A program made the translations under genes and the position numbers. From SYFY01 sp041752315 (GTDB taxonomy: Bacteria; Pseudomonadota; Gammaproteobacteria; Pseudomonadales; Azotimanducaceae), in NCBI GenBank assembly GCA_041752315.1, contig JBGSHJ010000071.1, positions 62,001 through 126,000 of the forward strand: a stretch of DNA of 64,000 nt, given 5' to 3'. Shown piece by piece: positions 53,379 through 63,200 of the stretch (position 1 is its first letter; each line of letters opens with the position of its first letter). The notes beneath the pieces are model-generated. The model had not been told where the DNA came from. It ran no database searches and worked only from the letters and a program-made list of their open reading frames with translations.

Positions 53379-55163
53379 CTAGTCAACGACGTCAACCCGC
53401 CACTTGTAGCTGCCCAAAGTCCGTCCATTGGCCACCAGCAGCAGCTGGACATCATAGGTGCCGACATCCAGGGATTTCATTTGCGGAATGCGCTGTTTGG
53501 ACTTGAAAGTACCCGGAGTACGTGTCGCGTTATGGACAACCTCACGCTTCACCAGGGCACCATCGCGTCGCACTTCCACAACTTCTTCCACCATCACATT
53601 CCTGTCGGCGTTGGGGCCGACCACCAGCGTAAACGCGCCGTTGTACCCGGCATCACGCGAGAATCTCCCCTTGCCCTGTTTGTCATGCACGCTGACTTTC
53701 AGTACGTTGACCTTTGCTGAACCACCGCTGCTCGCCACTGGCGAAGGCTGTACAGAAGCCGGCTCGCGGGGAGCGGCATTGGTCCTGACGGGAGGCTGCG
53801 CGGCCTGACGTTGTGGTGGCGGCTGATTCTGTGTCGAAGCTTGTGGCGGTGGAACCGGGGCAACATTGGCCGGTGATTCGGCATTCATTGTTCCAGATGC
53901 CGGGTTGATGACGGTACCATCGGCCAGCGTCACCGGCCCAGCCAAAGGTGCCCCTGGCTGCCCGGACACTGGCGCCATTCCGATCATGGTGGGATCAGGC
54001 AACGAGGAGTTGCCCGGGCCGATACCCGTCTGCATCTGTCCTCCCAGAACCGTGCTGCCTGGCAACTGGCCTTGAACGACTCCCCCTGGCACGTTGGTGG
54101 GAGAAGGTGTCGAGTCCGGAGCGGACGGCGACAAGGCTGCCCACACGCCGACCAGCAGCAGGGCGGCCACTCCCGCGCCTACCGCAATCTGCTGTGGCCG
54201 CATGCGCCGCTTTATTTCTGTTGCCACCGGTCGCATGAGGTCAGCCATGCCCTGCGTCGGCGCAGGCAAGACCGTCGTCCTGCTTCGCCCTTCACTGTTC
54301 CTGATACCTTCGTTGCTCCTCGCCGATTGACTGGCCCTGGCGTCTTCACTGACAACAACATCGGCCAGTGCCGCATCAAACTCGAGGGCAGACTGGAAAC
54401 GTTCTTCCTTCTCCTTGCCAAGCGCGCGTTCGACGGTTTGTTGCAGCTTGAGCGGGATTTCGAGATCGGTGACTTCCCGCAGATGTGGCGGTGATTTTTC
54501 CAGATGCGAGCGCATCAGCTCAAATTCACTTTCGCCCTCATAAGGCAGCTGTCCGCTCAAGAGTTCGTACAGCACGATACCCAGCGAGTACAGATCCGTT
54601 CGCTGGTCGACCTGTTTGCCAAGAATCTGCTCCGGCGCCATGTACGCCGGAGTACCCACCATGCTGCCTGCCCGGGTCATCCGGGTGCCGCCTATGAGAT
54701 GAGCAATACCAAAATCCAGGACCTTGACCATGCCTCGAGTATCGAGCATCAGGTTGCCGGGTTTGATGTCCCGATGCACCACACCGTTTTCATGGGCGTA
54801 GCCCAGGCCATGGAGCGCCGCGCGGATCATCGAGATGGCATCCTGGTAACCGAGCAGATTCCCGTCAGCGGCCCTGCCACTGAACTGGCGCCCATCGATG
54901 TACTCCATCACCAGGAAGAGACGTTCTTCGTTGGTAAAAAAACGATAAACCGTGGCGATGTTCGGGTGGGAAAGTTTCGCCAGGGTGCGAGCTTCATTGC
55001 GAAAGCGTTTTGTCACCTCGTCCAGATCGGCGATTTCCGGGCGTACACACTTGATGGCGACATCCCTTTGCAACTCGAGATCGAGTGCCCGATAGACCTC
55101 GCCCATACCGCCGCCACCGATACGGGACAGAATCTTGTACTGGTCAATGGTTGTTCCGATCAT
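53379..55163 (-). CDS. membrane Ser/Thr protein kinase with Pro-rich periplasmic tail
   Basis: 594 residues. Kinase domain 1-265 with GGGGMG 16-21, Lys38, HRDIKPGN 130-137, DFG 150-152 and PEQ 177-179; a juxtamembrane linker; a membrane helix at about 326-345. The outside part is Pro/Gln-rich (about 346-480) and ends in a compact beta-rich domain (about 485-594, KVNVLKVSVHDKQGKG ... VDVVD). All main catalytic residues are present. First gene of a minus-strand run continuing to the kinase-SUMF and SRPBCC genes. It is divergent from the third kinase, with 153 bp between starts. Confidence 0.92.
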   Translation of the reverse strand: MIGTTIDQYKILSRIGGGGMGEVYRALDLELQRDVAIKCVRPEIADLDEVTKRFRNEARTLAKLSHPNIATVYRFFTNEERLFLVMEYIDGRQFSGRAADGNLLGYQDAISMIRAALHGLGYAHENGVVHRDIKPGNLMLDTRGMVKVLDFGIAHLIGGTRMTRAGSMVGTPAYMAPEQILGKQVDQRTDLYSLGIVLYELLSGQLPYEGESEFELMRSHLEKSPPHLREVTDLEIPLKLQQTVERALGKEKEERFQSALEFDAALADVVVSEDARASQSARSNEGIRNSEGRSRTTVLPAPTQGMADLMRPVATEIKRRMRPQQIAVGAGVAALLLVGVWAALSPSAPDSTPSPTNVPGGVVQGQLPGSTVLGGQMQTGIGPGNSSLPDPTMIGMAPVSGQPGAPLAGPVTLADGTVINPASGTMNAESPANVAPVPPPQASTQNQPPPQRQAAQPPVRTNAAPREPASVQPSPVASSGGSAKVNVLKVSVHDKQGKGRFSRDAGYNGAFTLVVGPNADRNVMVEEVVEVRRDGALVKREVVHNATRTPGTFKSKQRIPQMKSLDVGTYDVQLLLVANGRTLGSYKWRVDVVD

Positions 55164-55316
55164 CAGAAATCACTTCCCGTTGCGCTGCGTTCTCGTGCCG
55201 GAAGAGGCTTTGGCCCGACACACACCCCCCGTCTTCCTGAACGATATGCTGAAACCGGGTTGATGCTACCAAATCGGATGCGGATACTCAGTGCACATTC
55301 CTCAAGTCTTGCTCAC

Positions 55317-57089
55317 ATGTCAGATCTTGTCGGATCCACGATCGGTCCATATCAGATCACCGAACGACTGGGCCGGGGCGGCATGGCCGATGTCTACAAG
55401 GCTTTTCATCGGGAATTATCAATCCACCGTGCCATCAAGTTCATCCGACCCGAATTTGTCACGTCGGACGACTTTCGCGCCCGTTTTCAACAGGAAGCAC
55501 AGGGTGTGGCCCGTTTGCGTCACCCGAACATTGTGCAGATTCACGACTTCGGTGTCAGCGATGGCGACTTCTACATGGTCATGGAGTTTCTCGAAGGCAG
55601 GACCCTCAAGGAGCTGCTGCGTTCCGGCGGCCGACTGACTCCTTCAGCTGCGGTCGACATCATCAAGGGAGTGGCCAGGGCGCTCGATTACGCTCACTCG
55701 CGCGACCTGATCCACCGGGATATCAAGCCGGACAACATCATGCTCGACCACGAAGGTCGACCCGTGCTCATGGATTTTGGCATCGCCAAGCTGGTTACGG
55801 CCAATTCGCAGCTCACCCAGACTGGCATGGGCATCGGCACACCCGCCTACATGGCACCTGAACAGGCCAAAGGTGAACTTGTCAGTCCGGCCACCGATAT
55901 CTACGCCCTGTCCATTGTCCTGTTCGAGATGTTGACCGGTCAGGTGCCATACAGCGCAGATACGCCGGTCGCCATCATGCTCAAGGCGCTGAGTGACCCA
56001 TTGCCGATGCCACGCAGTCTCAATCCCGCTATCAGCGAGGCACTGCAGGGGGTCATTCTCAAGGGAACGGCAAAAGCACCGGAGGCGCGTTACCGAAGTG
56101 CGCAGGAGTTCATGACCGCCCTGGACAGCGCAACCACCATCGAGGCTCCTCGCCCGGCACCATCAACAGCAGCGCCGATGGCCCACAGCGCCGCAACTCG
56201 CATGGAGCCCACCCGCCGGGGACGTTTCAGCCTGTTGCCCTGGACGGCCGCGATCATGGTCGGCGTGATCACCGTCGCAGGCATCTGGATGTGGACCGGT
56301 GTATCGGACGATGGCGACGTGACACCCAACCCGTCACCCGCCGGGCAGGTGTCCGACCCCACGCAGACGTCCGACACACCTCCGGGGCTTGCCACGCAGG
56401 TCAAACCACCAGCGCCTGCAACGGCGGACCCTGTACCGATCGCAGCAGGTGTCCTCCCTTCATCTGACATCCCGACACGCACCACTGGACCGGTGGTCTG
56501 GACGACGGACAGCCTGATCACACTGGGCCAGGCAATCGATGTTCCACATGCGTTTCGTGAGAGTGAAGTGCTGTATCTGAAGGTGTTCGAGAACCCGGGC
56601 CAGTCCGAGATCGTTCTGAGCACGCCGGGCGATCTTGCCGACGTGTTCCGGGCCACCGCGGATTCAGGACCGGTGACGATCAGACACGAGGGCGTCCATC
56701 ACCTGAGTGTCGCAGCGCCGCAGTCAGGCCATCTCAAGGCCACACTGTTTCGTCTGGAAGAGCCACAACTGCATGCCGGCAGCGTGTATCCGGGTGACGT
56801 GTTTGCCCACACGACCGATCTGCCTGGACAGGTTCTGCACCGTTACATCGACCTGAATCAGGAATCAGTGATCCGGTTCAACCTGATTCGCAGCAGTACC
56901 CCGACCGACTTCATTCTGATGGCACCTGATGAACGCACGCAGGTTTTTTCGACCAGGCTGAGTACCGGACCCATCAGGATGCCGGTCTCCGGTGTGTACA
57001 GCTTCTACGCTGATCCGGAAAAATCTGCGCTGGCTGATTTCGAAGCGAGTTTCGAACTGGAATCACCTGAGGGGTCCACGAAGGAATAA
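55317..57089 (+). CDS. membrane Ser/Thr protein kinase
   Basis: 590 residues from the ATG at 55317, which aligns with the start of its paralogue (MSDLVGSTIGPYQ vs MAELIGQTVGPYQ). Kinase core: GRGGMA 19-24, Lys41, HRDIKPDN 133-140, DFG 153-155. A Pro/Thr-rich linker and a membrane helix at about 304-325 lead to a periplasmic beta-rich part of about 190 residues with no recognised family and no SUMF domain. The open frame upstream to 54504 runs antisense through another kinase and is not coding. It converges on the ydb cluster. Confidence 0.92.
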   Translation: MSDLVGSTIGPYQITERLGRGGMADVYKAFHRELSIHRAIKFIRPEFVTSDDFRARFQQEAQGVARLRHPNIVQIHDFGVSDGDFYMVMEFLEGRTLKELLRSGGRLTPSAAVDIIKGVARALDYAHSRDLIHRDIKPDNIMLDHEGRPVLMDFGIAKLVTANSQLTQTGMGIGTPAYMAPEQAKGELVSPATDIYALSIVLFEMLTGQVPYSADTPVAIMLKALSDPLPMPRSLNPAISEALQGVILKGTAKAPEARYRSAQEFMTALDSATTIEAPRPAPSTAAPMAHSAATRMEPTRRGRFSLLPWTAAIMVGVITVAGIWMWTGVSDDGDVTPNPSPAGQVSDPTQTSDTPPGLATQVKPPAPATADPVPIAAGVLPSSDIPTRTTGPVVWTTDSLITLGQAIDVPHAFRESEVLYLKVFENPGQSEIVLSTPGDLADVFRATADSGPVTIRHEGVHHLSVAAPQSGHLKATLFRLEEPQLHAGSVYPGDVFAHTTDLPGQVLHRYIDLNQESVIRFNLIRSSTPTDFILMAPDERTQVFSTRLSTGPIRMPVSGVYSFYADPEKSALADFEASFELESPEGSTKE

Positions 57090-57212
57090 ACCCGGGACCC
57101 TCTCGCGGACTCCTCTTTTCTTACGAACAGATTTTACGGACGGACTCTTGCGAACGCCTGCGGACTGCTTCCTGTGTTGCGGTCCAGAAGACCAGCAAGT
57201 TCACCGGCGGGA

Positions 57213-57542
57213 TCAGGGCTTTTTCTGCCAGGCTCCACCAACGAAGATGAACTCGCCGCTGGCCGTTCGTTCAATCGCCTTTTTCCCGGCAAGCGCTTCA
57301 ACCTGATCGCGGGTCAGGCCATTGCCGGCGGCAATGCGCTCGTATTCGGCGCGACGCTGGTCGTTCACGGTCTGTATCAGGGTCACGACGTCAGCCGCCG
57401 GTGCAGGCTCGACAAATCCGATATACCCGTCTTCGCGTTCACCGACCACTCCGGCGCTCTTGCTGGTTCCGAGGTCTGCGGCCCAGACCAGGGATGACGC
57501 CAGCAACATCGCTGCAAGACCAATGTTCGTTAGTGTTTTCAT
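57213..57542 (-). CDS. ydbL: YdbL family protein (DUF1318)
   Basis: 109 residues: signal peptide (cleavage after VWA near residue 21) and a DUF1318 domain with VGEREDGYIGFVEP, NDQRRAEYERIAAGNGL and the C-terminal GKKAIERTASGEFIF. AGGAAGG precedes the ATG at 57542. In E. coli YdbL is a periplasmic partner that helps the YdbH-YnbE bridge; here it is third in the same gene order, 10 bp after ynbE. Confidence 0.9.
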   Translation of the reverse strand: MKTLTNIGLAAMLLASSLVWAADLGTSKSAGVVGEREDGYIGFVEPAPAADVVTLIQTVNDQRRAEYERIAAGNGLTRDQVEALAGKKAIERTASGEFIFVGGAWQKKP

Positions 57543-57552
57543 GTGCACCTTC

Positions 57553-57786
57553 CTAAAACAGACCACTGTCTTTGCTGAACAGACCATCGAGTTCGCGATC
57601 GACCTTCACCAGAATTTCATGCTTGATGTTGACGTTCAGGTTGATGGTGATCGGCTCGTCGGTTGCAACCTTTACCGTCGGAGTACATGCCGACAGACCG
57701 AGCATGCCAGCAAGCAGCACCACTGACACCTGCCAACCAGATCTTTTCCTGTCCGGGGCCATACGCGACCCATTGTGTCCAGTCAT
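57553..57786 (-). CDS. ynbE: YnbE family lipoprotein
   Basis: 77 residues: N-terminal signal with lipobox LSAC followed by TPTVKVAT and the family core EPITINLNVNIKHEILVKVD. YnbE is a small outer-membrane lipoprotein that in E. coli stacks a beta strand on YdbH to complete an intermembrane lipid bridge. Its ATG overlaps the ydbH stop (ATGA), so translation is coupled. Confidence 0.93.
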   Translation of the reverse strand: MTGHNGSRMAPDRKRSGWQVSVVLLAGMLGLSACTPTVKVATDEPITINLNVNIKHEILVKVDRELDGLFSKDSGLF

Positions 57787-60185
57787 CGTGTGACTCCTTG
57801 TTGGACCCTGCGTTCAACACGTTCGTTAACTTCGTCCTGCAGTCTGAGCGAGGCGAGCAGGGTAGGCAAGTTTTCACTGATGTTGAGGTTGTAGTGAATC
57901 GGCCGACCCTTTTCGATCAACACATTCCGTCCTCGAAGCCGGATAGCCGCCAGAAGATCGCCTTTGGCACTGTAGTCGATATCCGCTTCGAGTGTTTCAT
58001 ACTGAAAATCCTCGAGCGCCCGCAACGCAAAATCCAGACCAGGCTGATTCACCGACTGCGCAAGACTCGCAGCCAGACGAATCACGCCTTTGCCGGCATT
58101 TCGCACCGTGCCATCCGTCACCGTGATCTCGTCGTCGACAATGGTGACCGGTATCTGGCCGTGGAGTCGACCCTCGCCGTAAAGATCCTCGCCTTCCAGA
58201 GCGAGTACGGCGCCAAGATCCAGGTCCGTCAGATCCACCTGCAATGAAGCATCGCCACCTTCGAGGTCATAGGTGAAGGGTGCAACAGCAAACGTGCCGC
58301 CGAGCAGCTTGCCACTGATCGCGGAGAACCTGACGAGGTCACCTTGCATCGAAACTCCGGTACGAACATCGGTGATAGGAACACCCGGATCAAAGGTCGC
58401 CAGGTCAACTTCCCGAAGATCAGCGTACACCGCTCCATCCTTGCGAAGTCCCGCCACCACACTGCTGGAAAAACCCGTGAACACCAGATCGTCCCAGGAT
58501 AATGTGCCGTTCTTGAATGTCCCCTGAATATCGGTGGTCAGCACGTCTCCTTTCACCTGCCCTTCCAGATGGCCGGTGAACGTGCCGCCTGTGATGTCGT
58601 ATTCGGACTTCATGCCGAGTGTCGAGACCAGCAGCGGTTGCCTGACGACCCAGTTCAGAGGGCCTTTGAATCGCCAGTTGTCAAAGGTATCGTCCACTTG
58701 AAGATGCAACGGAATCGACTGGCTCTGCAACGCAAGGATGATGTCCGCGATTACCCCCGCCTTGTCGGATCGACCCTTGCCCTCAAGCCCAAGTGACTTG
58801 ACCACCATCCGTGTTTCACCATCGCGCCAGTCGAGATCACCCAGGCTCGCAAACTGGAAGGTCAGTGGATCTTCTGCCACCAGAGTGGCATTGAGGGCTG
58901 GCGCCTTCCACAACACGGTTGTGCCTTCGTCCTGCTGACGAAGTTCAATGGGTGCAGCCGAGACCTGCCAAAGAAGCGGCTCGGCGGCCGTATGGGTAAT
59001 CGCCAGGTGCTCAGTGTTGATCCGGGTCGTGCCGTCATAGGTGATTGCGGCCTTGATGACCGTATCCACCTCTGCCTCCGCCAACACGGGACTGGCGGCC
59101 GTACGCACCTTGAACGTACCGCTGACGTCACCGCTTACGGACCCAAACCCAAACGTCCGTGAAAGTGATTCAAGATCATCTGACAACATCACAAACGATC
59201 CATCCACCGTGTTCATGGCATCGTCGTGCTGAAGATGGCCGCGCAATCTTGTCCCATCCCTGGGCTGCGTACCATCGAGGCTGACCGCCAGGCTCCACCC
59301 GGCAACCGTGGGCTCGGGCAACCACTGGATGGAACCTTTCATCGCCAGGGGTTTGATGTCTGGCAGCGCCACCGGCAGCACACTGAACTGCAACTGCGAT
59401 GCAAACGCCTGGAGACTGAAAGCCTGGTCGAGTTGCAACTCAAAGTCACCCCGCACCTGGCCGGTCCAGGCGGAGACATCGACCAGTGCGGCAACCAGGC
59501 CAAGCTCGTAGTCACCGAGGTCGAAGGTGCCTTCAATGCCGAGCGAATCTCCCGACCATTTGCCGGTGGCTTCAAGTGCATGATCTGCCTTGTCAGGCGA
59601 AGCATGGAAGCGCGCCAGGAACTTGCCGTCGGCATCGAGTCTGGCAGTCAGTCTGACGGGAGCGTTCAGTGGGCTCCGGGATGCCTCGAGCCGGAATCTC
59701 AGTTGACCTTCGCCCAGCGCAAGCGTGCCGTGCATCTGCAGCGGAATGTCTGGCGCCAGGAAGTGGAGCTCTTCGACACTCAGCTGCTCCATCGGCAGCG
59801 CTGCCAGCAGGCCTGGATCCAGTGGGTCGGCCGTTGTGGCATCGGTCGTCGAAGCCGGCTTGAGCTCGACCTCAAGCCGCTTGATGTCAACTGAAATCAA
59901 TCGACCTGCGATCAGTTCCACCGGGTCATACGTCAACCCGATACCGCCCGCCCTGACGATCTGTGACGCGGTGCTGAACTCGACCTGCGGAATACTCCAC
60001 GACGACCAGCCCGGTCGTTGTGCATCGACCACAATCTGCTCGACACCATATTGCGGAGCCAGTGAACGGGCAACCTGTGGCACCAGCCACGGGAACGCCA
60101 GGTACCCACCAATCAGCGTCAGCAGTACAACACCGAAGACCGTGACGACGGTCATCGCTGCGAACCTGATCAGGCGGGCAGTCAC
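57783..60185 (-). CDS. ydbH: YdbH family AsmA-like intermembrane bridge protein
   Basis: 800 residues: one N-terminal membrane helix (about 10-30), then a very long beta-rich region typical of AsmA-like proteins, ending in the YdbH C-terminal region with ILALQSQSIPLHLQVDD, a NLDLGAVLALEGEDLYGEGRLHG-like stretch and NVLIEKGRPIHYNLN. YdbH, TamB and YhdP carry phospholipids between membranes in E. coli. The start is GTG, three bases after the TPR stop; genes follow in the order ydbH-ynbE-ydbL, as in E. coli. Confidence 0.9.
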   Translation of the reverse strand: MTARLIRFAAMTVVTVFGVVLLTLIGGYLAFPWLVPQVARSLAPQYGVEQIVVDAQRPGWSSWSIPQVEFSTASQIVRAGGIGLTYDPVELIAGRLISVDIKRLEVELKPASTTDATTADPLDPGLLAALPMEQLSVEELHFLAPDIPLQMHGTLALGEGQLRFRLEASRSPLNAPVRLTARLDADGKFLARFHASPDKADHALEATGKWSGDSLGIEGTFDLGDYELGLVAALVDVSAWTGQVRGDFELQLDQAFSLQAFASQLQFSVLPVALPDIKPLAMKGSIQWLPEPTVAGWSLAVSLDGTQPRDGTRLRGHLQHDDAMNTVDGSFVMLSDDLESLSRTFGFGSVSGDVSGTFKVRTAASPVLAEAEVDTVIKAAITYDGTTRINTEHLAITHTAAEPLLWQVSAAPIELRQQDEGTTVLWKAPALNATLVAEDPLTFQFASLGDLDWRDGETRMVVKSLGLEGKGRSDKAGVIADIILALQSQSIPLHLQVDDTFDNWRFKGPLNWVVRQPLLVSTLGMKSEYDITGGTFTGHLEGQVKGDVLTTDIQGTFKNGTLSWDDLVFTGFSSSVVAGLRKDGAVYADLREVDLATFDPGVPITDVRTGVSMQGDLVRFSAISGKLLGGTFAVAPFTYDLEGGDASLQVDLTDLDLGAVLALEGEDLYGEGRLHGQIPVTIVDDEITVTDGTVRNAGKGVIRLAASLAQSVNQPGLDFALRALEDFQYETLEADIDYSAKGDLLAAIRLRGRNVLIEKGRPIHYNLNISENLPTLLASLRLQDEVNERVERRVQQGVTR

Positions 60186-60188
60186 CCG

Positions 60189-61859
60189 TCAGAAACGCGA
60201 CGACGACAGTTGCATGTCGGCATCACGCCACGCCTGCGTGTAACGCGCCTCCATGAGGCTGGCCCCGGCCGTATCACCACTGGCCGCCAGACTCTGCGCC
60301 AGTCCCTTGAGCGCATAACCATTGTCAGGGCTTTCGTGCAGGTCCTGCCAGTAGATGACGGAAGCCTCTGCAGACAGTTCAGCCTTGAGCAATGCCCAGC
60401 CCAGTGCATGCCGGGTCGGGAAATACCAGTCAGGCGGCTCGCTGTAGATCAGCGACTCTTCGAGTCGTACGGCCCGTTCGATTTCCGCGACTCCCTGCAT
60501 GGGCTTGCCACTGGCCACTGCGAGATCGCCCGCCAGCAATTGTTCGGCAATCTGCAGCAGCGTGGACGCAGAAGCGAAGCCTACGATCTCGGCATCGGTC
60601 AACGACTGGCGAAGCCGACGCAATGCAACCTGTTCGCGGGCTGCTTTTCTCAACTGCCCGGTATGCACCATCGCAGTGCCACGGGCGTAGTGCCAGATCC
60701 CGTTGGTAAGTTTGTTTCCCGCGGCAGGTTTCGGCTCATCGAGGATGGTTTCCCACAGTCCAAAACGAACCATCACGTACAACGGCTGTGCGAGAAAGGT
60801 ACCGAACATGCCAGGAGCGTTGCCATCCTGGTCTACGGGTACTTTCGAATTCACCTTGCGTGCCTGCTTCAATGCTTCAACCGATCGACCCTGCAACATT
60901 GCCGACCAGACCATGAAATGCAGATTGTGCGGGTAGTAGTTGAGGGGATAGATTCCTTGCTGCCTGCACTGCGCGATGTAGGACTCATCGGCCAGCGACG
61001 CAAGCCGATTGACTTCAAAGGACTCCGCATAACGTCCAACCCGCATGTAGATGTGCGAAGGCATGTGCTCCATGTGGCCTGCGCCGGGCATCAATCCACG
61101 CAACGCATCGGCACTGCTGACGGCCAGTTTCGGGTGCGTCGCTTCAACAGCGTGAATATGATAGTGCAGGGCTCCCGGGTGCCCGGGCTCCCGCGCGATC
61201 ACACTGGCAAGCGCAGCCAGCAGTTCGTCCGTGTTGCTGCCGGGTGATCCATCGGGTAACCAGTAGTTCCACGGTGTCAGATTCATCAGTGCATCCGCGA
61301 ACAGCGTGGCTGCATCCAGGCTGTCGGGAAATGCCTTTGTGACACCACGCATGGCCTCGGCGTACGCGGCATCCAGCTTGGATCTGTTTTCCGGTGCAAC
61401 CGGCGCGTAACGTGTGAGCAGTGCCTTGATGAGCGCCTGTTCAAGCGGACTTGCGCGCGTCGAACGGCGCGCAGCTTCCTGCACTGCCGCAAACGCCTGT
61501 TCGGCGACCATCGCTTCCATGGGCATGTTGATGTTAGGCCCCAGCACAAATGCCCAGCCCCAATAGGCCATGGCATTGTCCGGGTCCAGTCGCACGGACT
61601 CCTTGAACGCCCGGAGCGCTTCGCTGTGATTGAAGCCGTAGGCAAGCCGCAATCCCTGATCAAAAAAGTACTGCGATTCCACGACGTCCGTGGTGACGGC
61701 AAAGCTGTAATCGCCAAGACCACTCAATCGTGGGGCGATCGGTTCTTTCGCCGTGGCGGGGTCAGCATCGAATACGCGATGATCAACAGTCATCGGGTGG
61801 TTGGCGTACACCGGAGGCAGGGCCATCAATCCGAACCAGAGCAGCGTTGCATAACGCAT
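60189..61859 (-). CDS. exported TPR-repeat protein
   Basis: 556 residues from the ATG at 61859 with a signal peptide ending near VYAN (20). Tetratricopeptide-like helices begin at about 60 (FFDQGLRLAYGFNHSEALRAF, LDPDNAMAYWGWAFVLGPN) and recur to the C-terminus. Two HxxE/HxxH-like His clusters (LHYHIHAVEATHP and GHMEHMPSHIYMRVG) are characteristic of a widespread but uncharacterised family. It could bind partners in the periplasm. It lies directly upstream of ydbH (3 bp gap), suggesting co-transcription with the bridge genes. Confidence 0.82.
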   Translation of the reverse strand: MRYATLLWFGLMALPPVYANHPMTVDHRVFDADPATAKEPIAPRLSGLGDYSFAVTTDVVESQYFFDQGLRLAYGFNHSEALRAFKESVRLDPDNAMAYWGWAFVLGPNINMPMEAMVAEQAFAAVQEAARRSTRASPLEQALIKALLTRYAPVAPENRSKLDAAYAEAMRGVTKAFPDSLDAATLFADALMNLTPWNYWLPDGSPGSNTDELLAALASVIAREPGHPGALHYHIHAVEATHPKLAVSSADALRGLMPGAGHMEHMPSHIYMRVGRYAESFEVNRLASLADESYIAQCRQQGIYPLNYYPHNLHFMVWSAMLQGRSVEALKQARKVNSKVPVDQDGNAPGMFGTFLAQPLYVMVRFGLWETILDEPKPAAGNKLTNGIWHYARGTAMVHTGQLRKAAREQVALRRLRQSLTDAEIVGFASASTLLQIAEQLLAGDLAVASGKPMQGVAEIERAVRLEESLIYSEPPDWYFPTRHALGWALLKAELSAEASVIYWQDLHESPDNGYALKGLAQSLAASGDTAGASLMEARYTQAWRDADMQLSSSRF

Positions 61860-62202
61860 GTCATCCTCGCCTGTGTGTGATGGGGGCATTGATCATAAAG
61901 TACCCACTCCCGATTCTCTTCTGCGAAATGATGAACCCGCAACGCCGGGGCACCTGCCGGGAACTAGGGCCAGAACGTGTATGTGGCGGGAGGAAGCACG
62001 TTCCGGTGGAGTTGTTCTGGGGCATTCATCGGGTACGCTCCCTATATTCCACTGTGGGATGGAAGTATTCGCTCGATGCGATGTCCCGATACTCCTGGCA
62101 GGTTGCGGAATCACGGGGGTTTGCGCAGCCGCCTGGCGAAAGCACACGCAGTGCTGTCACCCAGACCGGCAGCCGCAGCAGAAGATCCATGAATAGACCA
62201 GG
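61860..62202. other. intergenic region with no gene seen (343 bp)
   Basis: It lies between the TPR gene start and the YceI stop, both minus strand, so it should hold the promoter of the TPR-ydb operon. Short frames here lack ribosome sites and family features. I see no repeat or RNA gene. Confidence 0.5.
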
Positions 62203-62877
62203 CTAGGAAGCGGGTGGCGAGAAGGCTGGCCCGATGAACTCGGCTTCGATGATCACTTCCACCTCGTCGCCGACGCCCATGTTCGAGCCGGGCTCCGGAA
62301 TACCGTAGACCATGCCGTAGGCCGAGCGCTTCAAGGTGCCGTGCGCGGAGAAGCCGATACGGGCGTTCGGGTCCATGGACATACCTGGATAGCCACCGTT
62401 GAAGATGGTCTGCAGGGTCATCGGCTGCGTCACACCGCGAAAGGTGAGTTCGCCCTCGATCCGCGCCTTGCTCGGGCCTGTCATTACCACGTTGCTGGAG
62501 CGGTAGGTCATCTGCGGGTGCGCGGTCGTGTTCAGCCAGTCGGCGCCTCGGAGCGTCTGATCGAAGTCCACCTCTTCCGGGAATGGGAAGTCGGTCTCGA
62601 TGGAGTTGGTATCCACCGTGGCCGTGAGCCTGGCAGCCGTGGGTTTGCGCGGATCGAACTGGAGTTCGACGTCAAAGTCGGTAAACCGGGCGGTGTAGTT
62701 CGAAAAACCCATGTGGCTCACCCGGAACAGCAGGCTGGCATGGTAGCGGTCCAGCCGGTAGGTACCGGCCGGGACGCTCGGGGTCAGTTCGGCGACGGTC
62801 GGTTCGGAGGCAGGCGCCAGCGGGGCATGCAGGCCCAGTGCGACGGACAGGCAAAGGGTCACCAACGGCGATTTCAT
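62203..62877 (-). CDS. YceI family protein
   Basis: 224 residues with a signal peptide (cleavage after PAS near residue 24). The lipocalin-like YceI fold is shown by AGTYRLDRYHASLLFRVSHMGFSNYTARF, the ATVDTNSIETD segment and LTFRGVTQPMTL. YceI proteins bind isoprenoid or amide ligands in the periplasm and some are stress-induced. The ATG at 62877 gives a good signal peptide; an upstream start at 62928 does not. Followed upstream by a 323-bp divergent region with a hairpin. Confidence 0.92.
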   Translation of the reverse strand: MKSPLVTLCLSVALGLHAPLAPASEPTVAELTPSVPAGTYRLDRYHASLLFRVSHMGFSNYTARFTDFDVELQFDPRKPTAARLTATVDTNSIETDFPFPEEVDFDQTLRGADWLNTTAHPQMTYRSSNVVMTGPSKARIEGELTFRGVTQPMTLQTIFNGGYPGMSMDPNARIGFSAHGTLKRSAYGMVYGIPEPGSNMGVGDEVEVIIEAEFIGPAFSPPAS

Positions 62878-63200
62878 CGGGAATTCCAGTTCAGGCCAGG
62901 TTGCAGGATAGTCGAAGAAGCGGTTCAACTACGAGGACACACCTCGCAGTGGAAACTCGCGGCAGAGGCCGCGAGGACGTCTGGAATGCCAGGAAACGAC
63001 AACTCTTCGGCTACCCGCCGTGGGCAGAATCCGATTCGCAAACTTCCGAAATGATGGCGGCACTGGAAACTCGCCGTTATCCTTTCTGCCCTCGTTGAAG
63101 TACAGGTAGAGCAGTTGCACACCGAACGGGCGACGCGGTCGCGTGAACCGTTGCAACCTGCCCCGACAATCACGTCGACCGGAGTACCCGGTCCCGCAGG
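62878..63200. other. divergent intergenic region before yceI and the acyl-CoA synthetase (323 bp)
   Basis: It holds the promoters for both neighbours. It contains the strong hairpin annotated separately and two copies of TGGAAACTCGC (62950-62960 and 63064-63074). No gene is supported. Confidence 0.5.
62956..62975. promoter_or_regulatory. perfect hairpin upstream of the YceI gene
   Basis: CTCGCGGC and GCCGCGAG are perfect 8 bp arms around a four-base loop, about 80 bp upstream of the YceI start. It could be an operator, a 5'-leader stem or a terminator stem; no T-run follows on either strand. Confidence 0.45.

Noticed and set aside
54504..55316. Extension of the third kinase upstream to 54504
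   Set aside because: It would overlap the divergent kinase by about 660 bp; the paralogue shows that the protein starts at 55317.
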